From WJKR01 sp964556395 (GTDB lineage Archaea; Nanobdellota; Nanobdellia; Woesearchaeales; WJKR01), in contig CAZKVR010000017.1 in the NCBI GenBank assembly GCA_964556395.1, positions 1 to 12,394 on the forward strand: a DNA stretch of 12,394 nt. The letters run 5' to 3'. The notes below the pieces were generated by a model that saw only the letters and a list, made by a program, of their open reading frames with translations, made no database searches and had not been told where the DNA came from. Each line of letters starts with the position of its first letter. The stretch's first letter is position 1. Positions 1-6,564 of the stretch are shown piece after piece. The position numbers and the translations under genes are program-made.

Positions 1-34
1 CCGTTCGCAAGGGTCTTCCCACGGCTCTTACTCG

Positions 35-40
35 GTTTTT
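35..40 (+). terminator. Possible T-run terminator upstream of rtcA
   Basis: A run of six T residues lies 20 bases before the rtcA TATA element. Archaeal transcription commonly stops at such U-runs, so it may end a plus-strand gene located left of the window. Bases 1-95 show no gene I can identify. One frame stays open from base 3 into rtcA, but it has no family support upstream of base 96. Confidence 0.3.
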
Positions 41-60
41 TCTACATCGCCCTTCCAAAC

Positions 61-70
61 ACATAAAAAC
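61..70 (+). promoter_or_regulatory. TATA element of rtcA
   Basis: ACATAAAAAC is centred about 30 bases upstream of the ATG at 96. That spacing predicts a start of transcription at or just before the ATG, giving a leaderless or nearly leaderless mRNA. No Shine-Dalgarno sequence is seen. Confidence 0.55.
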
Positions 71-95
71 TTCGCTCGTCCTCCATTCCCTTATC

Positions 96-1154
96 ATGGT
101 CGATTACGTCCGTATCGATGGTTCCAGGGGTGAGGGTGGCGGCGCCATGCTCCGTCAGGCGTTGGCGTTCTCCATGCTGACGCGCAAGCCGTTCGTCATG
201 GAGAACATCCGTAAGAACCGCGACCGGCCCGGCTTGTCGTGGCAGCACCTCTCGGCGCTCAACGCCGCCCACCGTGCCTGCGACGCCCGCGTCGAGGGCA
301 ACGTGAAGGGTTCTACCAGGGTGGTGTTCGAGCCCGGCTCGTTCTCGAACACGCGTTTCACCGTGGACATCGGGACGGCTGGCAGCGCCACCTTGCTCTT
401 GCAGGCTTTCCTCCTTCCCGCCGTGTTCTCCGGCCGTGAGGTGTTGCTCAAGGTGAAGGGCGGCACTGACGTGAAGTGGAGCATCCCTGCTGATTACTTC
501 GCTCACGTGTTGTTGCCTCAGCTTCGCAAGTTCGCCGACTGCTCGTTGCAGGTCCGGCGCCGCGGCTTCTATCCGAAGGGTGGCGGGTTCGTCGTGTTCA
601 GGTGCAAGCCTAAGGATGCGACGGCGAGCGCTCCCCGTATCTCTCTCGTGGAGCGTGGTGACGTGTTCAAGGTGGCTGGTGTGAGCTTCGCTTCCGCCGA
701 CTTGCAGCCGTCCGAGGTTGCTGAGCGCCAGGCCGAGGCCGCGCGCTTGTCGTTGTCAGCTCTCAAGGTGCCGGTTGACGTCATGCCATCCTACGGCTCT
801 TCTCCTTCTACGGGCAGCGGCGTCGTGCTCTGGGCTGTCTGCGGCTCGGGCGAGGGCCTCGACAGCCAGAACCCCGTCCTCATCGGCGCTTCTTCGTTGG
901 GTGAGCGTCAGCTCCGCGCGGAGTCCGTGGGTGAGGAGGCGGCCGCTTCCTTGCGTGATCACTTGTCGTCCGGCGCTGCTTGTGACGAGCACCTCGCCGA
1001 CCAGCTCGTCCCTTTCATGGCGGTCGTCGGCGGCGCGCTGAAGGCTTCTAGGATAACGGAGCACTTGCGGAGCAACGTCTACGTCGCCGAGCGGTTCACG
1101 GGCGCCTCGTTCGAGGTCGATGAGGAGAATTGTGTCGTCCGGTGCGACCCTTAG
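96..1154 (+). CDS. rtcA: RNA 3'-terminal phosphate cyclase (RtcA)
   Basis: The enzyme converts RNA 3'-phosphate ends to 2',3'-cyclic phosphate using ATP, through an enzyme-histidine-AMP intermediate; it acts in the cytoplasm in RNA end processing. Family hallmarks are visible: IDGSRGEGGG at residues 7-16, GTAGSATLLLQAFLLPA at about 93-109, GGTDVKWSIPADYF at 122-135, RRGFYPKGGG at 155-164, and the C-terminal DEHLADQLVPF in which His299 corresponds to the adenylated histidine. The 352 residues are close to the usual length of about 340. The ATG at 96 places the conserved IDGS motif at its normal distance from the N-terminus and fits the TATA spacing. The TAG stop overlaps the TAA stop of the convergent coiled-coil gene. 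No rtcB lies in this window, so the usual ligase partner is not apparent. Confidence 0.95.
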   Translation: MVDYVRIDGSRGEGGGAMLRQALAFSMLTRKPFVMENIRKNRDRPGLSWQHLSALNAAHRACDARVEGNVKGSTRVVFEPGSFSNTRFTVDIGTAGSATLLLQAFLLPAVFSGREVLLKVKGGTDVKWSIPADYFAHVLLPQLRKFADCSLQVRRRGFYPKGGGFVVFRCKPKDATASAPRISLVERGDVFKVAGVSFASADLQPSEVAERQAEAARLSLSALKVPVDVMPSYGSSPSTGSGVVLWAVCGSGEGLDSQNPVLIGASSLGERQLRAESVGEEAAASLRDHLSSGAACDEHLADQLVPFMAVVGGALKASRITEHLRSNVYVAERFTGASFEVDEENCVVRCDP

Positions 1155-2992
1155 CCTTGTCGTTCCATCATGGCGAGGTGTAGGTTTGCGTAGAGTTCTT
1201 GGATGGAGTCGTACAGGATGTCTCGTTCCTCCTTGCCGAGTTGTTCCTGCTCGTACTTGTCCTTGAGTTCGTGGTAGAGCTCTTTGGCTTTCGGGAAGTC
1301 TTTGTTCTCGATGGCTTGGTTGCACTCGTCGATCCGGCTGTGGAGTTCTGCGTGCTTCTGGTGTGATGCTTGTTCTTCTGCGGTCTGGCTGAGTGGTAGG
1401 TGTCCTTTCTCCACGTCCTTGAGGGCTCGTGACAGGTATGTCTTGAAGCCGTCTTGCTCGAGTTCCTTCCGTTCTTTCTCGAGCTTTTGCCGTTGGTTCT
1501 TGATGTCTTCGTCTATCGCGAGGATTCGGTTGACCGCTTCTTGGACTGCTCTTTCGCGGTCCTGCATGCGTTGCTCCTTCGCTTGGTGTTCTTGTTCGAG
1601 CTTCGCTTCGCGTTCGTCCAGCTTCTTCGCGCGTTGCTGTAGCCGGAGCTCTTCCTGGTCGAGCCGTTCTTGCCGTTCCTGTGATTCCTGCGTTGTCTTC
1701 TTCGCTTTCTCCGCCGAGGCGAGCTCTTGTTCCCGTGCTTTTCGTTCGCGCTCCGCGAGTGCTTGCTCCTTGGCTTCGCGTTCCTTCCGAAGATTTTCTC
1801 GTTGTCGTTCCAGCTCTTCCTGTTTCTGCTGGTGTTGTTCCGCCAACGCCTGTAGTTCTGCGCGTTGCTTCTCCAGCGTCGCTTCTCGTTCCTCGAGCTC
1901 TTGCGCCCATTGGGCTCGTTGCTCTTCGGCCCGTCGTTCTTCCTCTTCGAAGGCTCGCTTGGCGTCCATCACTGCTTCTGCGGCTTTCTCGCTCGCCGTC
2001 ACCTCGTGCTTGATGCGTTCCTCCGCGGCTTCGAGGTCTCGTTTGATGTCTGCGACGGTGTCGTCGAGCTGTTTGATGTAGGCTTTCGCGTCCGCCGCGA
2101 GGTCTGCGTGGACTTTCTGGGGGTTGAGCTCTCGCAGCCTGGCTGTCGTGCTGGCTAGTTCTCGCAGGTACTCCTTGAACGCGTCCTTGTCTCGCGTGAC
2201 TATCTGTTCGTACGTGTCGTCTTCTAGGAGGTCTACCGCTTTGAGGAGGTCGTGGACTGTCTGCGGGCTCTTGCCGTCCGGGAGTTGGAAGGCTTTCTTG
2301 AGGAGTTCTTTCACTTCTTCTCCGGGCTTGTCGTGCGTCGCCGCGTCGTGGAGCGCCTTCATGCTCTCCGCGTGGTCTGCTTGGAGTCTTGTGAAGTGGT
2401 CGTGCGCCTCGTCCGCGGCTTGCACTGCCTTGGTGGTCGTGGCGGTCTGCGGCAGTCGTGGTTGTAGGGCGTCGTTCACCGCCTTGATCGCTTCCTGCTT
2501 GGTCCGTGCTTGTCCGATCTCGCCTGCGAGGACCGGGTCGAAGAGGTGTAGTCGCGCCCACGTCGATAGTTCTCCGTCTCCTTGCCGTTGTTCGAACTCT
2601 CCGGGTGTCATCTCGTGGAGTGCTTGCTTGAGGTCTGTGGGTGTGCGTGCGTGCTTGCCGCTCGCGAGCGTGAGGGTGACCGCCTTGCGTGGTTGTTGGA
2701 GGGTGCTCGTGACTTTCTTGAGCCGGTCTTCCAGGTCGTCGAGGGTGGGCGTCTCCTTCCTGGTCGGGCTGGGTGGTTGTATCGCTTCCTCTTCTGGTTG
2801 CGGCGTCGGGGCTTCTTGTTCTTGGTATGCTTGCGCTTCGAAGCTCGTGCGCGGCGACTCTTTCGTGCTTGGGTTGATCTTTGCTTTGAGGAGGTCGATG
2901 TCCTTTGCGCGTGCGCGTCTTGAGAATAATCCTTTTCGTGGTCGCTGGTCAGGTTGGCGGTTTGCGTCCTGTTCCTTGTCTTCTGCTGTCAA
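1151..2992 (-). CDS. Long coiled-coil protein with DUF5752-like N-terminal module
   Basis: A 613-residue, highly charged protein without signal peptide or membrane segment. Residues 1-100 are polar and Pro/Gln-rich. Residues about 104-176 resemble the DUF5752 module: a strand-turn-strand (TLTLASGKHARTP), then helices including EMTPGEFEQR and the W-containing STWARLHLFDPVLAGEI. Residues about 290-520 are an uninterrupted Glu/Arg/Gln/Lys-rich coiled coil. The C-terminus (about 540-605: RIDECNQAIENKDFPKAKEL, then ERDILYDSIQELYANLHLA) forms a TPR-like helical hairpin of a kind I recall at the ends of coiled-coil proteins from DPANN archaea. The start is TTG at 2992, chosen because GGGGTG sits five bases upstream. 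The promoter is divergent from the 3094 gene. The function is unknown; a scaffold or structural role is only a guess. The long R-rich ORF on the same strand in another frame is a shadow of the coiled-coil codons. Confidence 0.85.
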   Translation of the reverse strand: MTAEDKEQDANRQPDQRPRKGLFSRRARAKDIDLLKAKINPSTKESPRTSFEAQAYQEQEAPTPQPEEEAIQPPSPTRKETPTLDDLEDRLKKVTSTLQQPRKAVTLTLASGKHARTPTDLKQALHEMTPGEFEQRQGDGELSTWARLHLFDPVLAGEIGQARTKQEAIKAVNDALQPRLPQTATTTKAVQAADEAHDHFTRLQADHAESMKALHDAATHDKPGEEVKELLKKAFQLPDGKSPQTVHDLLKAVDLLEDDTYEQIVTRDKDAFKEYLRELASTTARLRELNPQKVHADLAADAKAYIKQLDDTVADIKRDLEAAEERIKHEVTASEKAAEAVMDAKRAFEEEERRAEEQRAQWAQELEEREATLEKQRAELQALAEQHQQKQEELERQRENLRKEREAKEQALAERERKAREQELASAEKAKKTTQESQERQERLDQEELRLQQRAKKLDEREAKLEQEHQAKEQRMQDRERAVQEAVNRILAIDEDIKNQRQKLEKERKELEQDGFKTYLSRALKDVEKGHLPLSQTAEEQASHQKHAELHSRIDECNQAIENKDFPKAKELYHELKDKYEQEQLGKEERDILYDSIQELYANLHLAMMERQG

Positions 2993-2997
2993 GTACC

Positions 2998-3003
2998 CAC
3001 CCC
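2998..3003 (-). promoter_or_regulatory. Shine-Dalgarno site selecting the TTG start at 2992
   Basis: On the minus strand GGGGTG lies five bases before TTG. It matches the archaeal anti-Shine-Dalgarno core (GGTG). This is the clearest ribosome binding site in the window and supports the non-ATG start. No in-frame ATG is available near the N-terminus. Confidence 0.6.
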
Positions 3004-3034
3004 TTTCTTTCTGCGTGTTCCAACCGCGTGCTGG

Positions 3035-3042
3035 TATAAAAA
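3035..3042 (-). promoter_or_regulatory. TATA element of the coiled-coil gene
   Basis: On the minus strand TTTTTATA is centred about 46 bases upstream of the TTG start, predicting a leader of about 20 nucleotides. That is enough to include the GGGGTG site. Most other genes here have their TATA only 25-31 bases from the start codon. Confidence 0.6.
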
Positions 3043-3062
3043 GGTTTCGTGCGAGGACAAGG

Positions 3063-3070
3063 TTTTTATA
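3063..3070 (+). promoter_or_regulatory. TATA element of the small helical protein gene at 3094
   Basis: TTTTTATA is centred about 27 bases before the ATG at 3094, so the mRNA is probably leaderless. The 13-base string AGGTTTTTATATG (3060-3072) recurs exactly at 7712-7724 before another small helical protein gene. Confidence 0.65.
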
Positions 3071-3093
3071 TGGCTGTCATTGTTAGTAATATC

Positions 3094-3474
3094 ATGTCTT
3101 CCCATGGTGACCCGTCGGATGCCATCATCGCTCGTATCCAGGAGCAGGTCGGCGTCGCTGCGAGGCGTCTCGAACGGTTGGATGGTGACGTCCGTGATTC
3201 CTCTAGGGGTATCGGCCGTTCCGGTCGTGACGAGTCCCGGTTTGTGGAGCGGTTCGAACAGGACCTCGTTTCTTTCAGGGCTGAGGTGTCTTCTTTCGCT
3301 GACGAGTTGGAGTCGTTCCGCCGCGAGGTGGCTAAGGTGGCTTCTCGTTTCAAGTCCTTGGTCGAGAATGAGAACCTCTCCGCCGTCGAGCAGCGGTTGG
3401 ATGACTTGCCTGTCGAGCGTTTCATGCCTCGGCAGGAGTTCTTGCGCTTGTTGGAGGGGCGGTTCAGGCCTTGA
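3094..3474 (+). CDS. Small helical/coiled-coil protein, unknown function
   Basis: 126 residues, acidic and basic residues mixed, no cysteine, no membrane segment. From about residue 10 it reads as helices with heptad-like hydrophobic spacing (RRLERLDGDVRD, then a long helix covering FRAEVSSFADELESFRREVA). The C-terminal third (LSAVEQRLDDLPVERFMPRQ) is a shorter helix pair. I do not recognise a family. The start is taken at 3094 because the TATA element at 3063-3070 predicts transcription beginning there; the in-frame GTG at 3049 and ATG at 3070 lie upstream of or inside that promoter. The last 11 bases overlap the 3' end of the convergent DUF1385 gene. It is divergent from the long coiled-coil gene, so the two may be co-regulated, but no functional link is shown. 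Confidence 0.7.
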   Translation: MSSHGDPSDAIIARIQEQVGVAARRLERLDGDVRDSSRGIGRSGRDESRFVERFEQDLVSFRAEVSSFADELESFRREVAKVASRFKSLVENENLSAVEQRLDDLPVERFMPRQEFLRLLEGRFRP

Positions 3475-4336
3475 GCGCGTTCTTCAGGCTCTTGATGGCG
3501 ACTGCTGCTTGCTTGGCGTCCGGTTCTTTCGTCGTCAGCCGTTGGAGTAGCAGTCCCGGGCTGGTCACTGCTTTGGCGAGCGGGTTGTCGTAGTGCTTGC
3601 CTGCCAGTTTGATGACTTCGTAGGTGAGCCCGCTGATGAGCGGCAGGAACAGGATTCTGAGTCCGAGCTTCGCCCAGAACGTGGTGCTGAGGGGTATGAG
3701 GAGGTAGAACAGGATGCTGACGAGGAAGACGAGTAGTATGAACGTCGTCCCGCACCTTGGGTGGAGCCTGCTGCTTGCCAGGACGTTCTTCACCGTCACT
3801 TTCAGGCCTGACTCGTGGCAGTTGATGCTCTTGTGTTCCGCCCCGTGGTATTGGAAGAGTCGTTGTACGTCCTTGAAGCGGCTGATGGCCCAGAGGTATC
3901 CTACGAGCACGAGGACCTTGACGCCGCCGTCGATGAGGTTGAACGCGATGTTGGTGGTGCCGGCCGTGTTGTTCACCGCCGTGGCCGCCAGCAATGGCAG
4001 GAGTTTGAAGAGTCCGAGTGCGAACGCCACTGCCAGTACGAGGCTGAGGATGAGTTCCCACGTCTTGAACTCCTCGCCTTCGTCCATGGCCTGGTTGCTG
4101 CTCCAGTTCAACGCCCTCGTGCCGATGACCATGATCTCGACGAGGTTGACCATGCCTCTGATGAACGGCAATCCTAGTATTTTGTATCGTTGTCCGAGGC
4201 CTGTGTATCGTTGCTGCTTGGTCTTGATCTTCCCGTCTGGTTTGCGGACTGCGATGCTGATGAGGTCCTTGTTCCGCATCATCACGCCTTCCATGACCGC
4301 TTGGCCGCCGACCGCTAGTGACTCCTCTTTTCCCAT
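3464..4336 (-). CDS. DUF1385 (YqhQ-type) membrane protein
   Basis: 290 residues. The DUF1385 signature blocks are all present: GGQAVMEGVMMRN at 10-22, YHGAEHKSINCHE at 163-175 and SRLHPRCGT at 189-197. The conserved His, Glu and Cys residues of the last two blocks look like a metal or catalytic site, though the family's reaction is not established to my knowledge. About four hydrophobic spans (near 95-118, 135-155, 198-217 and 222-240) indicate an integral membrane protein. The length agrees with bacterial YqhQ (about 300). The ATG at 4336 is used because it precedes the conserved N-terminal block and has a TATA element 26 bases upstream; the longer in-frame ORF would run back through the HD gene. 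I know the family mainly from Gram-positive bacteria and Thermotogae, so transfer from bacteria is possible. It follows the HD gene on the same strand after 23 bases. Confidence 0.9.
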   Translation of the reverse strand: MGKEESLAVGGQAVMEGVMMRNKDLISIAVRKPDGKIKTKQQRYTGLGQRYKILGLPFIRGMVNLVEIMVIGTRALNWSSNQAMDEGEEFKTWELILSLVLAVAFALGLFKLLPLLAATAVNNTAGTTNIAFNLIDGGVKVLVLVGYLWAISRFKDVQRLFQYHGAEHKSINCHESGLKVTVKNVLASSRLHPRCGTTFILLVFLVSILFYLLIPLSTTFWAKLGLRILFLPLISGLTYEVIKLAGKHYDNPLAKAVTSPGLLLQRLTTKEPDAKQAAVAIKSLKNALKA

Positions 4337-4357
4337 CTTTTCGTGGAGGGATGCCTG

Positions 4358-4365
4358 TTTTATAA
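4358..4365 (-). promoter_or_regulatory. TATA element of the DUF1385 gene
   Basis: On the minus strand TTATAAAA is centred about 26 bases before the ATG at 4336. It overlaps the TAA stop codon of the upstream HD gene (4360-4362). The DUF1385 gene can therefore be transcribed independently of its neighbour despite the 23-base gap. Confidence 0.6.
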
Positions 4366-5109
4366 GGTTTTGTCTTGGAGGTGCGGCGTGAGGCGTCGTC
4401 GCACCTGGTTTTTGTCTGGGCCTTGCGGCAGCTTGTCCAGGAGTAGCTGGGCGTATCGTCGCTCTTTCGCGATCCGCCTGCTCGTAGCGTAGTTGAGGTG
4501 TTCGAGCCAGTTGAGGGTGAGGAGTGTGTGGTCGCACGCCGTCCTGACGTGTTCCTTGCTGACGAGTTGTCCTGTCATGACTTTTTGCACCACTGCGGGC
4601 GTGCACTCTCCTCCTTCAGGGTGTAGTTCTTTCCTGTTGTGGGTGAGGAGGTCCATGATGTCGAGCTTGTCCGCGTCGCGCACCGCCTTGGTGATGGCGT
4701 CTTGCTCGTCGTCCAGTGGTGGGGTGGTCTTCTTGTTGTGGTGTCTGACCGCTTGGAGGATTGCTTGTTGTTCTCGTGGCGTGAGCCGTGCGAGTATCCC
4801 TTCCTCTTCCAGGATGGTGGTGCCGAGCGCTCCGTGGTCCGTGGAGGCCTCGTCGTTGAACGTCCGGTGCTTCGTGGCTTGTTCGAACCGTCCCGTGTCG
4901 TGGAGTAGCGTCGCCGTCAGGGTGAGTAGCCGTCGGTTGCCGGTGATGCCTTCGCCGTCGCAGATGGCTTTGGCGTTCTCCACCGTCCGTTTCGTGTGCT
5001 TGATCTTGAGTTCGACCATCCGGTTGGTTTTCGGGTCTGCTCGCCCCCTGTAATGCTCCACGTAGTTGTCGAACCACTCCTCGCACCGCTTGTAGTCTTC
5101 CTCCTCCAT
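4360..5109 (-). CDS. HD-domain metal-dependent phosphohydrolase
   Basis: 249 residues, soluble. The HD superfamily pattern is clear: His38 in the first helix (KIKHTKRT), the HD doublet at 70-71 (LLHDTGRFEQ), His92 (TDHGALG), HH at 123-124 (VRHHNKK) and Asp145 in VRDADKLDIMD. These residues normally bind one or two metal ions and hydrolyse phosphoester bonds, often of nucleotides; the substrate here cannot be read from sequence. The region after residue 150 is helical and may be a family-specific cap. The start is the ATG at 5109. A weak A-rich element (CTAAAAAG, about 5132-5139 on the minus strand) lies about 27 bases upstream, and a stronger palindromic TATA lies at 5165-5176. It sits immediately upstream of the DUF1385 gene, with no evident functional link. 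Confidence 0.9.
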   Translation of the reverse strand: MEEEDYKRCEEWFDNYVEHYRGRADPKTNRMVELKIKHTKRTVENAKAICDGEGITGNRRLLTLTATLLHDTGRFEQATKHRTFNDEASTDHGALGTTILEEEGILARLTPREQQAILQAVRHHNKKTTPPLDDEQDAITKAVRDADKLDIMDLLTHNRKELHPEGGECTPAVVQKVMTGQLVSKEHVRTACDHTLLTLNWLEHLNYATSRRIAKERRYAQLLLDKLPQGPDKNQVRRRLTPHLQDKTL

Positions 5110-5164
5110 TGGTTTTCTTGCCTGGGACGCTCTCTTTTTAGGTGTTTGCCCTGGCTTTCCATAA

Positions 5165-5176
5165 CCTTTATAAAGG
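5165..5176. promoter_or_regulatory. Palindromic TATA element between the HD gene and the DEAD-box helicase
   Basis: CCTTTATAAAGG is a perfect 12-base palindrome, so it can in principle seat TBP in either direction. On the plus strand it predicts transcription starting near 5197, about 120 bases before the helicase start. On the minus strand it would give the HD gene a leader of about 35 bases. No other TATA-like sequence lies between it and the helicase. Confidence 0.6.
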
Positions 5177-5196
5177 CCTTGTGGTTGTCGTGGGGG

Positions 5197-5316
5197 TAGC
5201 GACTGCTTACATTCGGTTGAAACAGAAGCGTCCTTTGGCTCGTTCTCTGTTTCCCCGGCCTTCGCCGGGTGGTCGCGCGGTCGGTGAACGCCGCGCTTGT
5301 GGTCAAGCAGCGACTA
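5197..5316 (+). ncRNA. Structured leader RNA (or independent ncRNA) before the DEAD-box helicase
   Basis: The region between the 5165-5176 TATA and the helicase start can fold into a cloverleaf-like four-way junction. A closing helix pairs TAG 5197-5199 with CTA 5314-5316 and CTGCTT 5203-5208 with AAGCAG 5305-5310, separated by a 3x3 internal loop. Arm 1 is a perfect 8-base stem (5219-5226 with 5246-5253). Arm 2 is 5254-5259 with 5264-5269 around a CTTC loop. Arm 3 is GCGCGG 5275-5280 with CCGCGC 5291-5296. The predicted transcription start coincides with the first paired base. It does not read as a tRNA: no T-loop consensus and the arm lengths do not fit. It could be a cis-regulatory leader of the helicase or a separate small RNA. 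I derived the pairings by eye without an energy calculation. Confidence 0.45.
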
Positions 5317-5322
5317 ATGTGT

Positions 5323-6552
5323 ATGAGTGATGACAGTATGGTACGATTTGAAGATTTTCCTCTCAAGCCTGAGATCCTCAGGGCTTTGAAAGAGATGGGG
5401 TTCGAGGAGCCCACCGAGATACAGGAGAAATCCCTCTCTTTCGTGTTGGATGGCGAGGACGTCATCGGCGCGTCGAAGACCGGCAGCGGCAAGACCGCCG
5501 CGTTCGGAGTCCCCTTGTTGAACTACGTCGAGGACGGCTATGGCTTGCAGGTCCTCATACTCGCGCCTACCAGGGAGTTGGCGGTGCAGATCGCCGGGGA
5601 GATGGAGAAGTTCTCCAAGTACCTCGACGTGAACGTCGCTACCATCTACGGCGGCGTGGCGTACGAGCCTCAGCTCGAGGCTATGAGGACCGCGCACATC
5701 CTCGTCGCCACTCCTGGCCGGTTGTTGGATCACCTCCAGCAGGGCAACTTCGACCTCGGCGGCATCTTCTCCTTCGTCTTGGACGAGGCTGACAAGATGG
5801 TCGAGATGGGCTTCATAGAGGACATCGAGGAGATTCTCGGCTACGGGCCCGGTGATGAGCAGATGCTCTTGTTCGGCGCCACCATCGCCGGCGAGATCGA
5901 GCGTATCAAGAACGAGTACATGCGTTCTCCCAAGGTGGTCGAGGCCGAGCGGTACGTCGAGGAGTCCGTGTTGCAGCAGTATTATTACAACGTCCAGCCG
6001 TATGAGAAGTTCTCCATGCTCGTCCACCTGCTCAATCAGGAGTCGTTCGACCGTGCTATCGTGTTCTGTTCTTCGAGGGCGACGGTTGATGACGTCTCTG
6101 ACAACCTGACGCGTCAGGGGTTCAAGAACGTGAAGATCCATGGCAAGCTCGCCCAGGCGTCCCGGCTCAAGATGTTGGATCGTTTCAACAAGGGCGAGGT
6201 TCCCATCCTCGTCGCGTCCGCCGTGGCTGCTCGTGGCTTGGATATCAAGCAGGTCACCCACGTGTTCAATTACGACGTGTCCCAGGACCCGCAGGAGTAC
6301 ATCCACCGGATTGGCCGTACGGCTCGTGCCGGCGAGGAGGGCAAGGCTTACACCTTGTTGACGCAGCGCGATCACGACTCGTTCAACAACGTCATCCGCA
6401 ACTATGACGTCAAGCCTGAGGAGTTGCCCTTGCCGCGTTTCAAGCGGGTGCCTTTCAGGAAGTCCGAGGGTGGGTTCCGGAGCGATTCTCGTGGCCCTGG
6501 TGACAGGGGTCCTCGTCGCGATTCTGGTCGCGGCAGGCCTCCGAGGCGTTGA
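5323..6552 (+). CDS. DEAD-box ATP-dependent RNA helicase
   Basis: 409 residues; unwinds short RNA duplexes using ATP, in ribosome assembly, RNA turnover or cold adaptation. Motifs in order: F-motif plus Q motif (RFEDFPLKPEILRALKEM, then PTEIQ), Walker A ASKTGSGKT at 50-58, PTRELA at 82-87, TPGR, DEAD at 154-157, motif III as GAT at 185-187 instead of the usual SAT, AIVFCSS, ARGLD and HRIGRTARAG at about 328-337. An Arg/Gly-rich tail (about 380-409) resembles RNA-binding tails of this family. The start is uncertain among ATGs at 5317, 5323 and 5338; 5323 gives MSDDSMVRFEDF, a normal distance to the Q motif. The mRNA probably carries a structured leader of about 120 bases and no clear Shine-Dalgarno site. 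An eight-T run follows the stop codon. Confidence 0.95.
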   Translation: MSDDSMVRFEDFPLKPEILRALKEMGFEEPTEIQEKSLSFVLDGEDVIGASKTGSGKTAAFGVPLLNYVEDGYGLQVLILAPTRELAVQIAGEMEKFSKYLDVNVATIYGGVAYEPQLEAMRTAHILVATPGRLLDHLQQGNFDLGGIFSFVLDEADKMVEMGFIEDIEEILGYGPGDEQMLLFGATIAGEIERIKNEYMRSPKVVEAERYVEESVLQQYYYNVQPYEKFSMLVHLLNQESFDRAIVFCSSRATVDDVSDNLTRQGFKNVKIHGKLAQASRLKMLDRFNKGEVPILVASAVAARGLDIKQVTHVFNYDVSQDPQEYIHRIGRTARAGEEGKAYTLLTQRDHDSFNNVIRNYDVKPEELPLPRFKRVPFRKSEGGFRSDSRGPGDRGPRRDSGRGRPPRR

Positions 6553-6556
6553 AACC

Positions 6557-6564
6557 TTTTTTTT
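6557..6564 (+). terminator. T8 terminator after the DEAD-box helicase
   Basis: Eight consecutive T residues start five bases after the helicase TGA. This is a typical archaeal U-run terminator without a required hairpin. It reaches into the stop codon of the convergent gene (6563-6565 on the minus strand). Confidence 0.6.

Noticed and set aside
756..2561. Long minus-strand ORF (601 codons), Arg/Thr/Pro-rich
   Set aside because: It runs across the coiled-coil gene in another frame and antisense to rtcA. Its composition is an artefact of GAG/CAG/GCG-rich coiled-coil codons and it has no domain pattern.
3049..3093. N-terminal extension of the 126-residue protein (GTG at 3049 or ATG at 3070)
   Set aside because: These starts fall before or inside the TATA element, whereas the ATG at 3094 has the spacing seen for other leaderless genes here.
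5142..5330. Plus-strand 62-codon ORF before the helicase
   Set aside because: Its start lies upstream of the TATA element at 5165-5176, so the expected transcript would not contain it. The region is better explained by RNA secondary structure.
5314..6375. Minus-strand ORF of 353 codons
   Set aside because: Antisense shadow of the DEAD-box helicase, with the same His/Leu/Val-rich composition and no recognisable motif.
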